NCBI RefSeq assembly: GCF_020171925.1
Contig: NZ_JAIVAR010000001.1
Span: 186,001-250,000 of the forward strand
Direction of reading: 5' to 3'
DNA from: Rossellomorea aquimaris
Lineage (GTDB): Bacteria; Bacillota; Bacilli; Bacillales; Bacillaceae_B
DNA: 64,000 nucleotides
Numbering within the stretch: the first letter of the stretch is position 1; each line of letters begins with the position of its first letter. The translations under genes were made by a program, and so were the position numbers. Of this stretch, positions 1 through 9,552 are shown piece after piece. Under the pieces are notes generated by a model that was not told the origin of the DNA, searched no databases, and saw only the letters and a program-made list of their open reading frames with translations.

Positions 1-1
1 A

Positions 2-286
2 ATGGACGATCAGTTGACGGATGATGATCATGAAACTCAGACCTATTCCCTAAAAGATGACAAATCGATCTCCCCAGAGGAGGAAGTATTGAAAGGGGAG
101 GGATTGATTGAATTGGAACGTACAATCAAAGACCTTTCCGAGAAGGAACAACTTGTGTTAAGTTTATTCTATAAGGAAGAATTGACACTGACGGAAATCG
201 GTGAAATCATGAATTTATCGACATCAAGGATCTCTCAGATTCATTCCAAAGCCATTTTCAAGTTGCGGAATCTATTAAGCTCTTAA
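2..286 (+). CDS. sigD: RNA polymerase sigma factor SigD/FliA, C-terminal part (5' end outside window)
   Basis: The frame is open from the window edge and ends at TAA. The 94 visible residues contain a typical sigma region 4: a helix with DLSEKEQLVLSLFYKEELT followed by a helix-turn-helix (LTEIGEIMNLSTSRISQIHSKA) that reads the -35 element. SigD directs transcription of late flagellar, chemotaxis and autolysin genes. The assignment to SigD rather than another sigma factor rests on the region 4 sequence together with position: in Bacillus, sigD closes the fla/che operon just ahead of swrB and rpsB, as here. The N-terminal regions 2 and 3 are not visible. The next gene starts 23 bp downstream and is probably co-transcribed. 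Confidence 0.9.
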   Translation: MDDQLTDDDHETQTYSLKDDKSISPEEEVLKGEGLIELERTIKDLSEKEQLVLSLFYKEELTLTEIGEIMNLSTSRISQIHSKAIFKLRNLLSS

Positions 287-309
287 TCGTTTGAAACGAG
301 GTTTTCTAT

Positions 310-612
310 ATGAGTTTAAAGGCAATAGAATTGCAAATCGCACTTCCAAGAACATTTGATGCTGCCAAACAGGTCGAGAGGCAGCACGCAGATCATCTTC
401 TAGTGCAAACTGCAGCAGGAATCGAATTGGAAAAAGAGTTGAAGAAGAAGAGGCATACGGCAACTCAGATGGAGCAAAAAGGGGATGCCGTCCTCCACAA
501 TGGGATCGTCAATGACCAACCCCCGAGTATACCGTCAGCTGGAATCCACCAAGAAAAGGATTGTACCCCAGAACACCCGTATAAAGGTAAGAAGATAGAT
601 TATTCAGGTTGA
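310..612 (+). CDS. small conserved protein of unknown function between sigD and swrB
   Basis: A 100-residue soluble, charged protein beginning MSLKAIELQIALPRT, with no signal peptide or membrane segment. From memory, similar short proteins with this opening occur beside sigD in several Bacillaceae and lack a known role; I cannot verify this here. The ATG has a weak GAGG-type ribosome site about 9 bases upstream. It sits 23 bp after sigD and just before an intrinsic terminator, so it looks like the last gene of the flagellar operon. The C-terminal half is rich in Gln, Pro, His and Lys and appears poorly ordered. No function is assigned. Confidence 0.65.
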   Translation: MSLKAIELQIALPRTFDAAKQVERQHADHLLVQTAAGIELEKELKKKRHTATQMEQKGDAVLHNGIVNDQPPSIPSAGIHQEKDCTPEHPYKGKKIDYSG

Positions 613-630
613 CTACATATAAATTCAATG

Positions 631-669
631 AAGGCTGTTCGGCATTGTAAATGACAGAACAGTCTTTTT
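631..669 (+). terminator. intrinsic terminator closing the flagellar operon
   Basis: GGCTGTTC pairs with GAACAGTC around a 13-base loop, followed by TTTTT. It lies 19 bp after the small conserved gene, so swrB downstream would need its own promoter. Confidence 0.75.
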
Positions 670-740
670 GAATGACTTTTCTTAAGTCTTTTGATAAGGA
701 AGTTTTCGTAGACAGCGTTGCTTTAGAAGGAGCAAATAGT

Positions 741-870
741 GGTTGAATTGTGCTCCGGGTGTTCGCTTTCCTGGGGCGTGAGTTGAGCCTCCTAGGGCAG
801 TAAGTGACGAGGAGGCTCACGGGCTACCCGCGGAAAGCGAAGTCTTGCACGGTAATTAACAGCGGTGCTG
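741..870. repeat. palindromic intergenic repeat (outer-repeat family, solo copy)
   Basis: An imperfect hairpin runs from TTCGCTTTCC (762-771) to GGAAAGCGAA (832-841), with AGCCTCCT facing AGGAGGCT inside. The right half (GACGAGGAGGCTCAC, then CCCGCGGAAAGCGAAGTCTTGCACGG) matches the right half of the composite repeats near 60185-60250 and 63415-63480, and both continue into AGCGGT. The copy is non-coding and lies between the operon terminator and the swrB promoter. Confidence 0.8.
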
Positions 871-904
871 CGACATACCAAACAAACTTTGCGAAAAGAG
901 CTCT

Positions 905-913
905 TGATATAAT
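905..913 (+). promoter_or_regulatory. extended -10 promoter for the swrB-like gene
   Basis: TGATATAAT gives a perfect TATAAT with an upstream TG, 54 bp ahead of the swrB-like ATG. No good -35 is visible at the expected distance, which is tolerable for an extended -10 SigA promoter. The preceding terminator supports separate transcription. Confidence 0.5.
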
Positions 914-966
914 GGGGTTGGTTATCTCTTCAATTCCTTTTAAAAATATAGATAACAGGTGATCGT

Positions 967-1500
967 ATGACTACTTTTTTATTTTTTATATCATTCCTAC
1001 TTAATATCGTTTGCCTGTTTGCCGTCATCATCCTTTACACAAGGCAGAACAGGTTCATCGACTTAGAAAAGAAGCAAGGCAGGATGCTTCAAGAAATGGA
1101 AGAAACCATCTCAACCTACCTTCTCGAAATGAAAGAAGAAAATGAACGGTTTATTAGAAGCATGAAGGATAGCAGGGAAACGGGCACAGGATCGGCTGAT
1201 GAGACCCACTTCCACGCTACAACGGAACCAGATGAGGGAAAAGCGCCCGTAGCCCTTTCTACTAAACGGTTGAACGCTTCGAAAGCGTACAAAAGGCCAC
1301 CTTTAACAGAGGATCCACAAGATCAGGATACAGGGTGGATCCCGGTAATGCCGGATGACAGGGAACATTCCGAAGCCGAAACGTTGCTCCATCAGGTTCA
1401 GAACATGAAGGAATCTGGTTTTACCCTGGAGGAAATCGCCCAAAAACTTGGAAAAGGGAAAACGGAGATCGAACTGCTCCTTAAATTCAATCGAAAATAG
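967..1500 (+). CDS. swrB: SwrB-like membrane-anchored coiled-coil protein (YlxL)
   Basis: This 177-residue protein occupies the position of B. subtilis swrB, whose product helps activate flagellar export and swarming. An N-terminal hydrophobic segment (about residues 3-24) is followed by a basic stop and a heptad-rich helix (about 30-70). A long polar linker leads to a C-terminal helix-turn-helix-like stretch (MKESGFTLEEIAQKLGKGKTEIE). The architecture and length match SwrB (about 167 residues), but the linker is poorly conserved in this family, so the call rests on synteny plus architecture. It is probably attached to the cytoplasmic face of the membrane. ATG start; GGTGA precedes it. Confidence 0.75.
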   Translation: MTTFLFFISFLLNIVCLFAVIILYTRQNRFIDLEKKQGRMLQEMEETISTYLLEMKEENERFIRSMKDSRETGTGSADETHFHATTEPDEGKAPVALSTKRLNASKAYKRPPLTEDPQDQDTGWIPVMPDDREHSEAETLLHQVQNMKESGFTLEEIAQKLGKGKTEIELLLKFNRK

Positions 1501-1510
1501 CAAGAATCTC

Positions 1511-1539
1511 TTGCTAGGATTCAAGAGGTGTGCTATAGT
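1511..1539 (+). promoter_or_regulatory. SigA promoter of rpsB
   Basis: TTGCTA, a 17-base spacer and TATAGT, with TG one base before the -10 (TGCTATAGT). It predicts a leader of about 115 bases before rpsB. Confidence 0.7.
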
Positions 1540-1583
1540 ATTCATGGTGTGATTACACACGTTTCTCGATTGAGTGGATGGTG

Positions 1584-1624
1584 CTGTCCGACAAGGATAG
1601 TTTCTGCTGCAAGATGACAGAAAC
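1584..1624 (+). promoter_or_regulatory. structured 5' leader of rpsB
   Basis: Two adjacent short hairpins sit in the untranslated leader: CTGTCC with GGATAG, then GTTTCTG (1600-1606) with CAGAAAC (1618-1624). No U-tract follows, so these are more likely a ribosomal-protein binding structure than a terminator. Autoregulation by S2 is an inference only. Confidence 0.35.
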
Positions 1625-1649
1625 GGAGGAGAAAAATTAAAACCATTAG

Positions 1650-2369
<720 letters not shown>

Positions 2370-2376
2370 TGAAAAG

Positions 2377-2415
2377 AAAGGTGATAAGAGGGTCTTTCCC
2401 CTATCACCTTTTTTT
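2377..2415 (+). terminator. intrinsic terminator after rpsB
   Basis: AAAGGTGATA...GAGGG pairs with CCC...TATCACCTTT, followed by seven T. It separates rpsB from tsf and probably sets their expression ratio by partial read-through. Confidence 0.85.
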
Positions 2416-2429
2416 AAAGAGTATGACCA

Positions 2430-2465
2430 ACCGGTGCCCTTAATTCAAGGGTCATCGTTTTTATG
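2430..2465 (+). promoter_or_regulatory. second hairpin with a T-run in the rpsB-tsf gap
   Basis: CCGGTG-CCCTT pairs with AAGGG-CATCG (one bulged T) around a 4-5 base loop, followed by TTTTTATG. It could be a backup terminator or a tsf attenuator. Confidence 0.45.
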
Positions 2466-2575
2466 ACGGATCTCTTTATGGATATGGAATCAAATATGGG
2501 ACAATCGCCCATACTGACTACTGACTGTATAAGGAGATTTTAGTCTACATAGTTAAACTAAGGAGGAAACCCACT

Positions 2576-3457
2576 ATGGCAATTACTGCACAAATGGTTA
2601 AAGAACTTCGTGAAAAAACTGGCGCTGGTATGATGGATTGTAAAAAAGCGTTAACAGAAACAGACGGAGATATGGACAAAGCAATTGACTTCCTTCGTGA
2701 AAAAGGAATCGCGAAAGCAGCTAAAAAAGCTGATCGTATCGCAGCTGAAGGAACTACTTTCATCACTAGCGAAGGGAATACTGCGATCATCCTTGAAGTG
2801 AACGCGGAAACTGACTTCGTTGCAAAAAATGAAAACTTCCAAAACCTAGTTAGCGAACTGGCTTCTCACCTACTAGCTGAAAAGCCGGCTTCTGTAGAAG
2901 AAGCGATGGATCAAAAAATGGCTAACGGTTCTTCCGTGTCTGAATTCATCAATGCAGCAATCGCTAAAATCGGTGAAAAAATCACACTTCGTCGTTTTGA
3001 AATCCGTACAAAAGGCGATAACGCGGCATTTGGTGAGTACCTGCACATGGGTGGCCGCATTGCTGTTCTTACAGTGGTAGAAGGAACGACAGATGAGAAC
3101 GTAGCGAAAGATGTTGCGATGCATGCAGCTGCGTTAAATCCTAAATATGTGTCTCGCGATCAAGTATCTGCTGAAGAAGTAGAGAGTGAGCGTGAAGTAC
3201 TAAAGCAACAAGCTTTGAATGAAGGAAAGCCTGCAAACATCGTTGAAAAAATGGTGGAAGGCCGCCTTGGAAAATACTTCGAAGATATCTGCATCCTTGA
3301 CCAAGCGTTCGTTAAGAACCCTGATCAAAAGGTACGTCAATATCTTGAGTCCAACAAAGCTACACTAACTGACTTCATCCGTTATGAAGTTGGTGAAGGT
3401 CTTGAGAAGCGTCAAGACAACTTTGCTGAAGAAGTAATGAGCCAAGTTAAGAAGTAA
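2576..3457 (+). CDS. tsf: elongation factor Ts
   Basis: EF-Ts is the nucleotide exchange factor that recycles EF-Tu from its GDP form. The 293-residue length is standard. The N-terminal UBA-like module carries the family motif ([19 protein letters not shown]). The core contains the TDFVAKNE segment (about residues 80-86) that contacts EF-Tu. The ATG is preceded by AAGGAGGAA. The 160 bp leader follows two terminator-like hairpins, suggesting regulated read-through or a separate promoter that I could not fix. Confidence 0.98.
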   Translation: MAITAQMVKELREKTGAGMMDCKKALTETDGDMDKAIDFLREKGIAKAAKKADRIAAEGTTFITSEGNTAIILEVNAETDFVAKNENFQNLVSELASHLLAEKPASVEEAMDQKMANGSSVSEFINAAIAKIGEKITLRRFEIRTKGDNAAFGEYLHMGGRIAVLTVVEGTTDENVAKDVAMHAAALNPKYVSRDQVSAEEVESEREVLKQQALNEGKPANIVEKMVEGRLGKYFEDICILDQAFVKNPDQKVRQYLESNKATLTDFIRYEVGEGLEKRQDNFAEEVMSQVKK

Positions 3458-3480
3458 TTCGATTAACCTAAACATTTTTG

Positions 3481-4268
<788 letters not shown>

Positions 4269-4269
<1 letters not shown>

Positions 4270-4826
4270 TGCCAAATACAATCATTTCTAATGCAAAAGA
4301 TAGAATGACGAAAGCCATTCAAACATTTTCTCGTGAACTAGCAAGCATCCGTGCAGGAAGAGCCAATGCATCATTACTTGATAAGATCACAGTCGATTAT
4401 TACGGTGCTCCAACTCCTGTCAATCAACTTGCAGGGATCTCGATTCCTGAAGCAAGAATGCTTGTCATCCAACCTTATGACAAATCTTCATTAGGTGATA
4501 TTGAGAAAGCGATCCTGAAATCAGATCTCGGAATCACACCGACAAGTGATGGTAATATCATTCGTATCGTTGTCCCAGCTTTGACGGAAGAACGTCGTAA
4601 AGAGCTTGTTAAGCTCGTGAAAAAAGAAGCTGAAGATGCGAAGGTTGCAATCCGTAATATCCGTCGCGATGCAAATGACGACTTGAAAAAGAAAGAGAAA
4701 AATGGAGATATCACTGAAGATGATCTTCGTGGATACTCTGACGATGTTCAAAAAGCTACAGATGATAGCATTGTGAAAATCGATAATATCGCGAAAGATA
4801 AAGAAAAAGAAATTCTAGAAGTTTAA
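4269..4826 (+). CDS. frr: ribosome recycling factor
   Basis: RRF works with EF-G to split post-termination ribosomes. The 185-residue protein has the expected three-helix bundle and hinge: an N-terminal helix with [19 protein letters not shown], then the beta domain with [12 protein letters not shown], and a C-terminal helix with [10 protein letters not shown]-type residues ([18 protein letters not shown]). It starts within the pyrH stop (TAATG). A strong terminator follows, so pyrH-frr form a two-gene unit. Confidence 0.98.
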
Positions 4827-4842
4827 TCAACTCTTTCAATTT

Positions 4843-4893
4843 AAGGGGCTGTCCGATGAGCGAAATCAAATTCCTTATCGGACAGCCCCTTTT
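4843..4893 (+). terminator. strong intrinsic terminator after frr
   Basis: A 15-pair stem, AAGGGGCTGTCCGAT with ATCGGACAGCCCCTT, followed by a short T-run. Confidence 0.85.
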
Positions 4894-5019
4894 CAATTCA
4901 TACCCATTTAGAGAATATTCATGAAGGGTATGAAGGTGGATTCCATTCAGGACCACCCGAGAGTCAGAATTGGAGATTGTAGCATAACGGATTTTCTTGA
5001 AGATATCTTCCCTGTTTTT

Positions 5020-5028
5020 TGATATGAT
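5020..5028 (+). promoter_or_regulatory. extended -10 promoter upstream of uppS
   Basis: TGATATGAT (TG plus TATGAT) lies 44 bp before the uppS ATG. A TTGAAG at 4997-5002 would be spaced at 20 bases, which is long, so recognition probably depends on the extended -10. Confidence 0.4.
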
Positions 5029-5071
5029 AGTAAAGGTAAATATTTTTTGGATTGTTGGTGGAGGAAATCTT

Positions 5072-5863
5072 ATGCTAAACAAGCTTAAACAATGGAAACG
5101 ACAACAGAATACTGAAGATGTTGATGAGCGTTTCAAGGAATTATCAAATCACCCAATACCGGGTCATATAGCGATCATTATGGATGGAAACGGCCGCTGG
5201 GCACAAAAGAGAGCACTTCCAAGGGTAGCCGGTCACCATGAAGGGATGAAATGTGTACGAAGAATAACGAAACTCGCTAATCAATTAGGTGTTGAAGCAC
5301 TGACACTATACGCATTCTCAACCGAAAATTGGAAACGTCCCAAGATGGAAGTCGAATTCTTAATGAAGCTACCAGAAGAGTTCCTCGGGACATTCCTGCC
5401 TGAACTGATTGAAGAAAATGTCCAAGTGAAAATGATGGGGGATCAAGGAGCCATTCCTTCTCACACATTGAAGGCAGTCAATAAGGCGATTGATGCCACC
5501 AAGGATAATGATGGCCTGATTTTGAACTTTGCTTTGAATTATGGCAGCCGTGCTGAGATACTTGGATCCATCAAGCATGTCTTAAAAGATGTCCAGAATG
5601 GTATACTAGATGAAACAAAGTTGAATGAGGAAGTATTTTCAAATTATTTAATGACAAAAGAATTAAAAGATCCAGATCTGCTGATCCGCACTAGCGGAGA
5701 GATCCGATTGAGCAACTTTATGTTATGGCAATTAGCTTATACCGAATTTTGGTTCACTCAATGTTTATGGCCGGATTTCGGCAAAGAACAATTAGTCGAA
5801 GCAATTGAAGCATATCAAGGTCGTTCAAGGAGATACGGCGGGTTACAAAGTGAGGAATCCTGA
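5072..5863 (+). CDS. uppS: undecaprenyl diphosphate synthase (cis-prenyltransferase)
   Basis: UppS adds isopentenyl units in cis to farnesyl diphosphate, making the C55 lipid carrier for peptidoglycan and teichoic acids. The signature IAIIMDGNGRWAQKR holds the catalytic Asp. The HHEGMKCVRR and STENWKRP segments and the C-terminal DPDLLIRTSGE...LWQLAYTEFWF region, which binds substrate, are all present. The start at 5072 follows GGTGGAGG at 8 bases. The longer in-frame start at 4997 lacks a ribosome site and adds a hydrophobic stretch foreign to the family. The gene has 263 residues and its TGA overlaps the ATG of cdsA by one base. Confidence 0.96.
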   Translation: MLNKLKQWKRQQNTEDVDERFKELSNHPIPGHIAIIMDGNGRWAQKRALPRVAGHHEGMKCVRRITKLANQLGVEALTLYAFSTENWKRPKMEVEFLMKLPEEFLGTFLPELIEENVQVKMMGDQGAIPSHTLKAVNKAIDATKDNDGLILNFALNYGSRAEILGSIKHVLKDVQNGILDETKLNEEVFSNYLMTKELKDPDLLIRTSGEIRLSNFMLWQLAYTEFWFTQCLWPDFGKEQLVEAIEAYQGRSRRYGGLQSEES

Positions 5864-6648
5864 TGAAACAAAGAATCATAACTGCAGTCGTTGCAGCAGC
5901 AGTGTTTTTACCCATCATCATGTATGGGAAATCACCATTTATCCTTTTAATGTACCTCATTGCGTCTGTCAGTCTGTATGAAGCGCTGAAAATGAGGGGA
6001 CTGAAAGTGTACTCCATACCGGGGTTGATTGCACTTGCGGTGCTTTGGGTGTTTTTGATCCCTGAGCTTTACATAGGAATTATCCATTATATTGGTTATA
6101 CGAAGATTGAGCTTTCATTTTTTGCTGTCTTGATTTTCTTGACCTATACCGTCATCACGAAGAATCGATTTACGTATGATGACGTAGCTTTCTCTTTACT
6201 TAGCATTCTTTATATCGGGATCGGTTTCCATTACTTTATGGAGATTCGCTTAGGTGAGGGTGTACAATTCGTATTTTACGCATTGTTCATTATCTGGGCC
6301 ACTGATTCCGGTGCTTATTTTATCGGAAAGGCGATTGGGAAGAAAAAGCTTTGGCCAGACATCAGTCCCAATAAGACAGTGGAAGGTTTTCTTGGAGGAG
6401 TGTTATGCGCTGTCATCGTAGGAGTAGTCATGACGTTCTTCACTGATCTGGATATGTCGATTCCAAAGCTTATTGTGGTAACTGCCATCTTGTCAATATT
6501 CGGTCAAATGGGAGATCTGGTTGAATCAGCATTGAAACGTCATTATAAAGTGAAGGATTCAGGCCATATCCTGCCGGGGCATGGTGGGATGCTAGACAGA
6601 TTTGACTCCCTATTATTTGTTCTGCCCCTTCTTTATTTTCTGCTATAA
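5863..6648 (+). CDS. cdsA: phosphatidate cytidylyltransferase
   Basis: CdsA makes CDP-diacylglycerol from phosphatidate and CTP, the precursor of phosphatidylglycerol and related lipids (pgsA lies downstream in this window). The 261-residue integral membrane protein has about eight hydrophobic segments. It ends with the CDS signature region (GQMGDLVESALKRHYKVKDSGHILPGHGGMLDRFDS), which contains the metal- and CTP-binding Asp residues. Its start overlaps the uppS stop, so the two are translationally coupled. No terminator follows; dxr lies 101 bp downstream. Confidence 0.97.
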   Translation: MKQRIITAVVAAAVFLPIIMYGKSPFILLMYLIASVSLYEALKMRGLKVYSIPGLIALAVLWVFLIPELYIGIIHYIGYTKIELSFFAVLIFLTYTVITKNRFTYDDVAFSLLSILYIGIGFHYFMEIRLGEGVQFVFYALFIIWATDSGAYFIGKAIGKKKLWPDISPNKTVEGFLGGVLCAVIVGVVMTFFTDLDMSIPKLIVVTAILSIFGQMGDLVESALKRHYKVKDSGHILPGHGGMLDRFDSLLFVLPLLYFLL

Positions 6649-6749
6649 GAAATTGTCCGGGCACACAACCAGGATATGCATGACAACGAGTACAATCGGT
6701 GAATAGCATGAAAATATTTTAACGGTGCTTATTAAAAGGAGTGGTAGTT

Positions 6750-7898
6750 TTGAAGAAGATCAGTTTAATGGGTGCAACCGGATCGATTGGCACCCAGACG
6801 CTTGATGTCATCAGGGAGCATCCGCATGACTTCAAGCTGATTGCATTATCTGTGGGACGTAATATCAATGAAGCGAGAAAGATGATAGCAGAATTCACTC
6901 CTTCATTGGTTTCGGTACAAAGAAAAGAAGACGCAGAGACCTTGAAGAGCGACATGCCAGCAGGTGTCAAAGTGATGTATGGTGAAGAAGGGTTGATCGA
7001 AGTAGCCTGTCATCAGGATGCTGACATTCTGGTGAATGCTGTGCTTGGCAGTGTCGGTTTGAACCCCACTCTCCAGGCAATCGAATCCGGAAAAACCATT
7101 GCCATCGCTAATAAAGAGACCCTTGTGACGGCAGGTCATATCGTCATGGAGGCTGCAAGGAGAAAAGGCGTTTCCTTATTACCGGTGGACAGCGAACATT
7201 CCGCCATCTTCCAAGCGCTGCAAGGCGAACAGGATAAAAACATAGAAAAGCTTATCATCACAGCTTCTGGGGGGAGCTTCAGGGACCGTACAAGGGAAGA
7301 GCTTGTCGGTGTAACCGTCAAGGAGGCATTAAATCATCCCAACTGGTCGATGGGTGCCAAAATTACCATTGATTCAGCATCGATGATGAATAAGGGACTT
7401 GAAGTGATAGAGGCACATTGGTTATTTAACATTCCCTATGATAAGATCGATGTGCTTCAGCATAGGGAGAGCATCATCCACTCCATGATTCAGTTTCATG
7501 ACACATCCGTGATGGCCCAGCTTGGAACCCCGGATATGCGTGTACCCATCCAATATGCATTAACCTATCCAGACCGCTTTGAACGACCACGTGCAAAGCG
7601 GCTGGACTTGGCTGAGATTGGCCTGCTACACTTCGAGAAGATGGACATGGATCGTTTTCGATGCCTCCGCTTCGCTTATGAAGCCGGCCGGATGGGTGGA
7701 AGCATGACAACGGTGTTGAACGCTGCCAATGAAGCAGCTGTTGCTTTATTCTTAGAGGATAAAATTTCATTCCTTGCTATTGAGGACATGATTGAAAGAG
7801 CATTGAATGAACATGAAGTGATACAGAACCCGGACCTCGATACCATCCGTGAAATCGATGAAAGGACAAGATTGGCGATTTCACAGTGGGTAGGTTAA
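6750..7898 (+). CDS. dxr: 1-deoxy-D-xylulose 5-phosphate reductoisomerase
   Basis: Dxr converts DXP to 2-C-methyl-D-erythritol 4-phosphate with NADPH, the committed step of the MEP isoprenoid pathway that feeds UppS next door. The NADPH motif [13 protein letters not shown] is at residues 8-20. The catalytic segment contains [11 protein letters not shown] (metal-binding Asp/Glu), and SGGSFRDR and the Met-rich substrate region ([16 protein letters not shown]) follow. A TTG start at 6750 is preferred: AAAGGAG lies 8 bases upstream, and the upstream GTG at 6741 overlaps that site. The protein has 382 residues, normal for the family. Confidence 0.96.
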   Translation: MKKISLMGATGSIGTQTLDVIREHPHDFKLIALSVGRNINEARKMIAEFTPSLVSVQRKEDAETLKSDMPAGVKVMYGEEGLIEVACHQDADILVNAVLGSVGLNPTLQAIESGKTIAIANKETLVTAGHIVMEAARRKGVSLLPVDSEHSAIFQALQGEQDKNIEKLIITASGGSFRDRTREELVGVTVKEALNHPNWSMGAKITIDSASMMNKGLEVIEAHWLFNIPYDKIDVLQHRESIIHSMIQFHDTSVMAQLGTPDMRVPIQYALTYPDRFERPRAKRLDLAEIGLLHFEKMDMDRFRCLRFAYEAGRMGGSMTTVLNAANEAAVALFLEDKISFLAIEDMIERALNEHEVIQNPDLDTIREIDERTRLAISQWVG

Positions 7899-8014
7899 AG
7901 CGTTGTGCATGAATACATGAGAAGCAACGTAGTATTATAAGGACAGGTTTTTCTACAGACGTTCATATTTAACAGGCCTGGGACATTCAGGTTTTAAAAA
8001 AGGTGGTTTTTCAT

Positions 8015-9274
8015 TTGCAAACTGTAATTGCCTTTATCGTTATTTTTGGTGCATTGGTATTTTTCCACGAACTTGGTCATTTGATCTTCGCTAAACGTGC
8101 AGGGATTCTGTGCCGTGAATTTGCGATAGGTTTCGGTCCGAAAGTATTGTCATTCAAGAAGGATGAGACAACCTATACGATACGGCTGCTGCCCCTAGGG
8201 GGATTTGTCCGGATGGCAGGAGAGGATCCGGAAATGGTCGAGTTGAAGGCCGGACATAGGATCGGTCTCGTAATGGATCAAAATGAGAAGATAAAGAAAG
8301 TGGTACTCAATAATAAGGACCGCTATCCGAATATACGCGTCATTGAGGTGGAAGAGGCCGACCTTGAGCACGACCTTTATATTCGTGGATATGAAGAGGA
8401 CGACGATGAGGTTCTTAAGAGATTTGATATCTCCCGGGAGGCAGTTTTTGTTGAAGATGGGGTAGAGACACAGATAGCCCCGTGGGATCGACAATTTGCA
8501 TCTAAGTCTTTACCTAAGAGGGCAATGGCGATCTTTGCCGGCCCGCTGTTCAATTTCATCCTGGCATTTTTTATTTTCTTGCTTGTCGGATTATTACAAG
8601 GTGTCCCGACAAATGATCCTGTACTTGGGAACTTGACTGAAGATGGTGCAGCGAGGGAAGCGGGGCTTGCCAAGAATGATGTTGTTCAAAGTATCGATGG
8701 GAAAGAGATATCGACTTGGGAAGATATTGTAACAGTCATTCAGCAACATCCGGGTGATGAACTGAAATTCACGGTAGATCGTAATGGCTCCACACAGGAA
8801 ATTTCCGTTACTCCTAAACCGCAAGAGATTGAAGGAAAGGAAATCGGAATCATCGGTGTACATAGCCCGGTCGAGAAATCTCCGTTGAAAGTCGTCACAA
8901 ATAGCGCGGAGCAGACGTATGAGTGGACAAAGATGATTTTTGTCCTTCTGGGTAAACTTGTGTCAGGTGAATTCTCGATTGATGCCTTATCTGGACCTGT
9001 TGGCATTTACCAATCTACCGATGTAGTCGCGAAATCGGGTATCTTCTATTTAATGAGATGGGCAGCCATTCTCAGTATCAATCTGGGGATTATGAATTTA
9101 CTTCCGATCCCGGCTTTGGATGGTGGAAGGTTATTATTTTTCGCCATTGAAGCAGTGCGTGGCAAGCCGGTTGATCGCCAAATGGAAGGGATGGTCCATT
9201 TTGTAGGATTCGCTCTTCTAATGGTGCTGATGCTCGTTGTAACATGGAATGATATTCAACGCTTCTTCTTATAA
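8015..9274 (+). CDS. rasP: site-2 zinc metalloprotease RasP (RseP/YluC)
   Basis: An intramembrane protease that cleaves anti-sigma factors (RsiW), FtsL and signal-peptide remnants in B. subtilis. The HELGH zinc motif is in the first membrane helix (about residues 18-22), and the third ligand region (LLPIPALDGGRLL) is near the C-terminus. A PDZ domain lies between (about 195-270), and there are four membrane segments in total. A TTG start at 8015 is chosen because AAAAAAGGTGG lies 8 bases upstream and the first residues (MQTVIAFIVIFG) match the family. It has 419 residues. Confidence 0.95.
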   Translation: MQTVIAFIVIFGALVFFHELGHLIFAKRAGILCREFAIGFGPKVLSFKKDETTYTIRLLPLGGFVRMAGEDPEMVELKAGHRIGLVMDQNEKIKKVVLNNKDRYPNIRVIEVEEADLEHDLYIRGYEEDDDEVLKRFDISREAVFVEDGVETQIAPWDRQFASKSLPKRAMAIFAGPLFNFILAFFIFLLVGLLQGVPTNDPVLGNLTEDGAAREAGLAKNDVVQSIDGKEISTWEDIVTVIQQHPGDELKFTVDRNGSTQEISVTPKPQEIEGKEIGIIGVHSPVEKSPLKVVTNSAEQTYEWTKMIFVLLGKLVSGEFSIDALSGPVGIYQSTDVVAKSGIFYLMRWAAILSINLGIMNLLPIPALDGGRLLFFAIEAVRGKPVDRQMEGMVHFVGFALLMVLMLVVTWNDIQRFFL

Positions 9275-9395
9275 GAATGATCACTCCTTTCAGAAGGAAG
9301 GGTCTGTTAAAGTAAATGGTTGATTAAACCGTTCCAGCTGTTGAACGGAGATAAACAGCGATGTTTAACAGTGCTACAAGGATAGAAAAGGAATT

Positions 9396-9447
9396 ACAGG
9401 CAGTTACTACCCCCTTACAGCAAAAAAAGAGGGTAGAACTGCCTGTT
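9396..9447 (+). terminator. long hairpin after rasP, probable terminator
   Basis: ACAGGCAGTT-CTACCC pairs with GGGTAG-AACTGCCTGT around an A-rich loop. The downstream T-run is poor (TCATTT), so termination may be partial or NusA-dependent. It sits in the 280 bp rasP-proS gap. No T-box motif is visible there. Confidence 0.45.
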
Positions 9448-9552
9448 CATTTAAGCTAAAATAGACTAGTGAATGGAGGTATCTCCGTTCTTTTCTTATA
9501 ACCTTACATAACCATTACGATAAAATTTTACTTGTAACCGAGGTGCTAATAA

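Noticed and set aside
509-820. Minus-strand frame across the terminator and palindrome after sigD
   Set aside because: It overlaps the conserved small + strand gene, a terminator and a repeat, with no ribosome site.
9275-9552. T-box leader in front of proS
   Set aside because: I looked for the AGGGTGGNACCGCG-type T-box sequence and a specifier loop and found neither; only a long hairpin is present.
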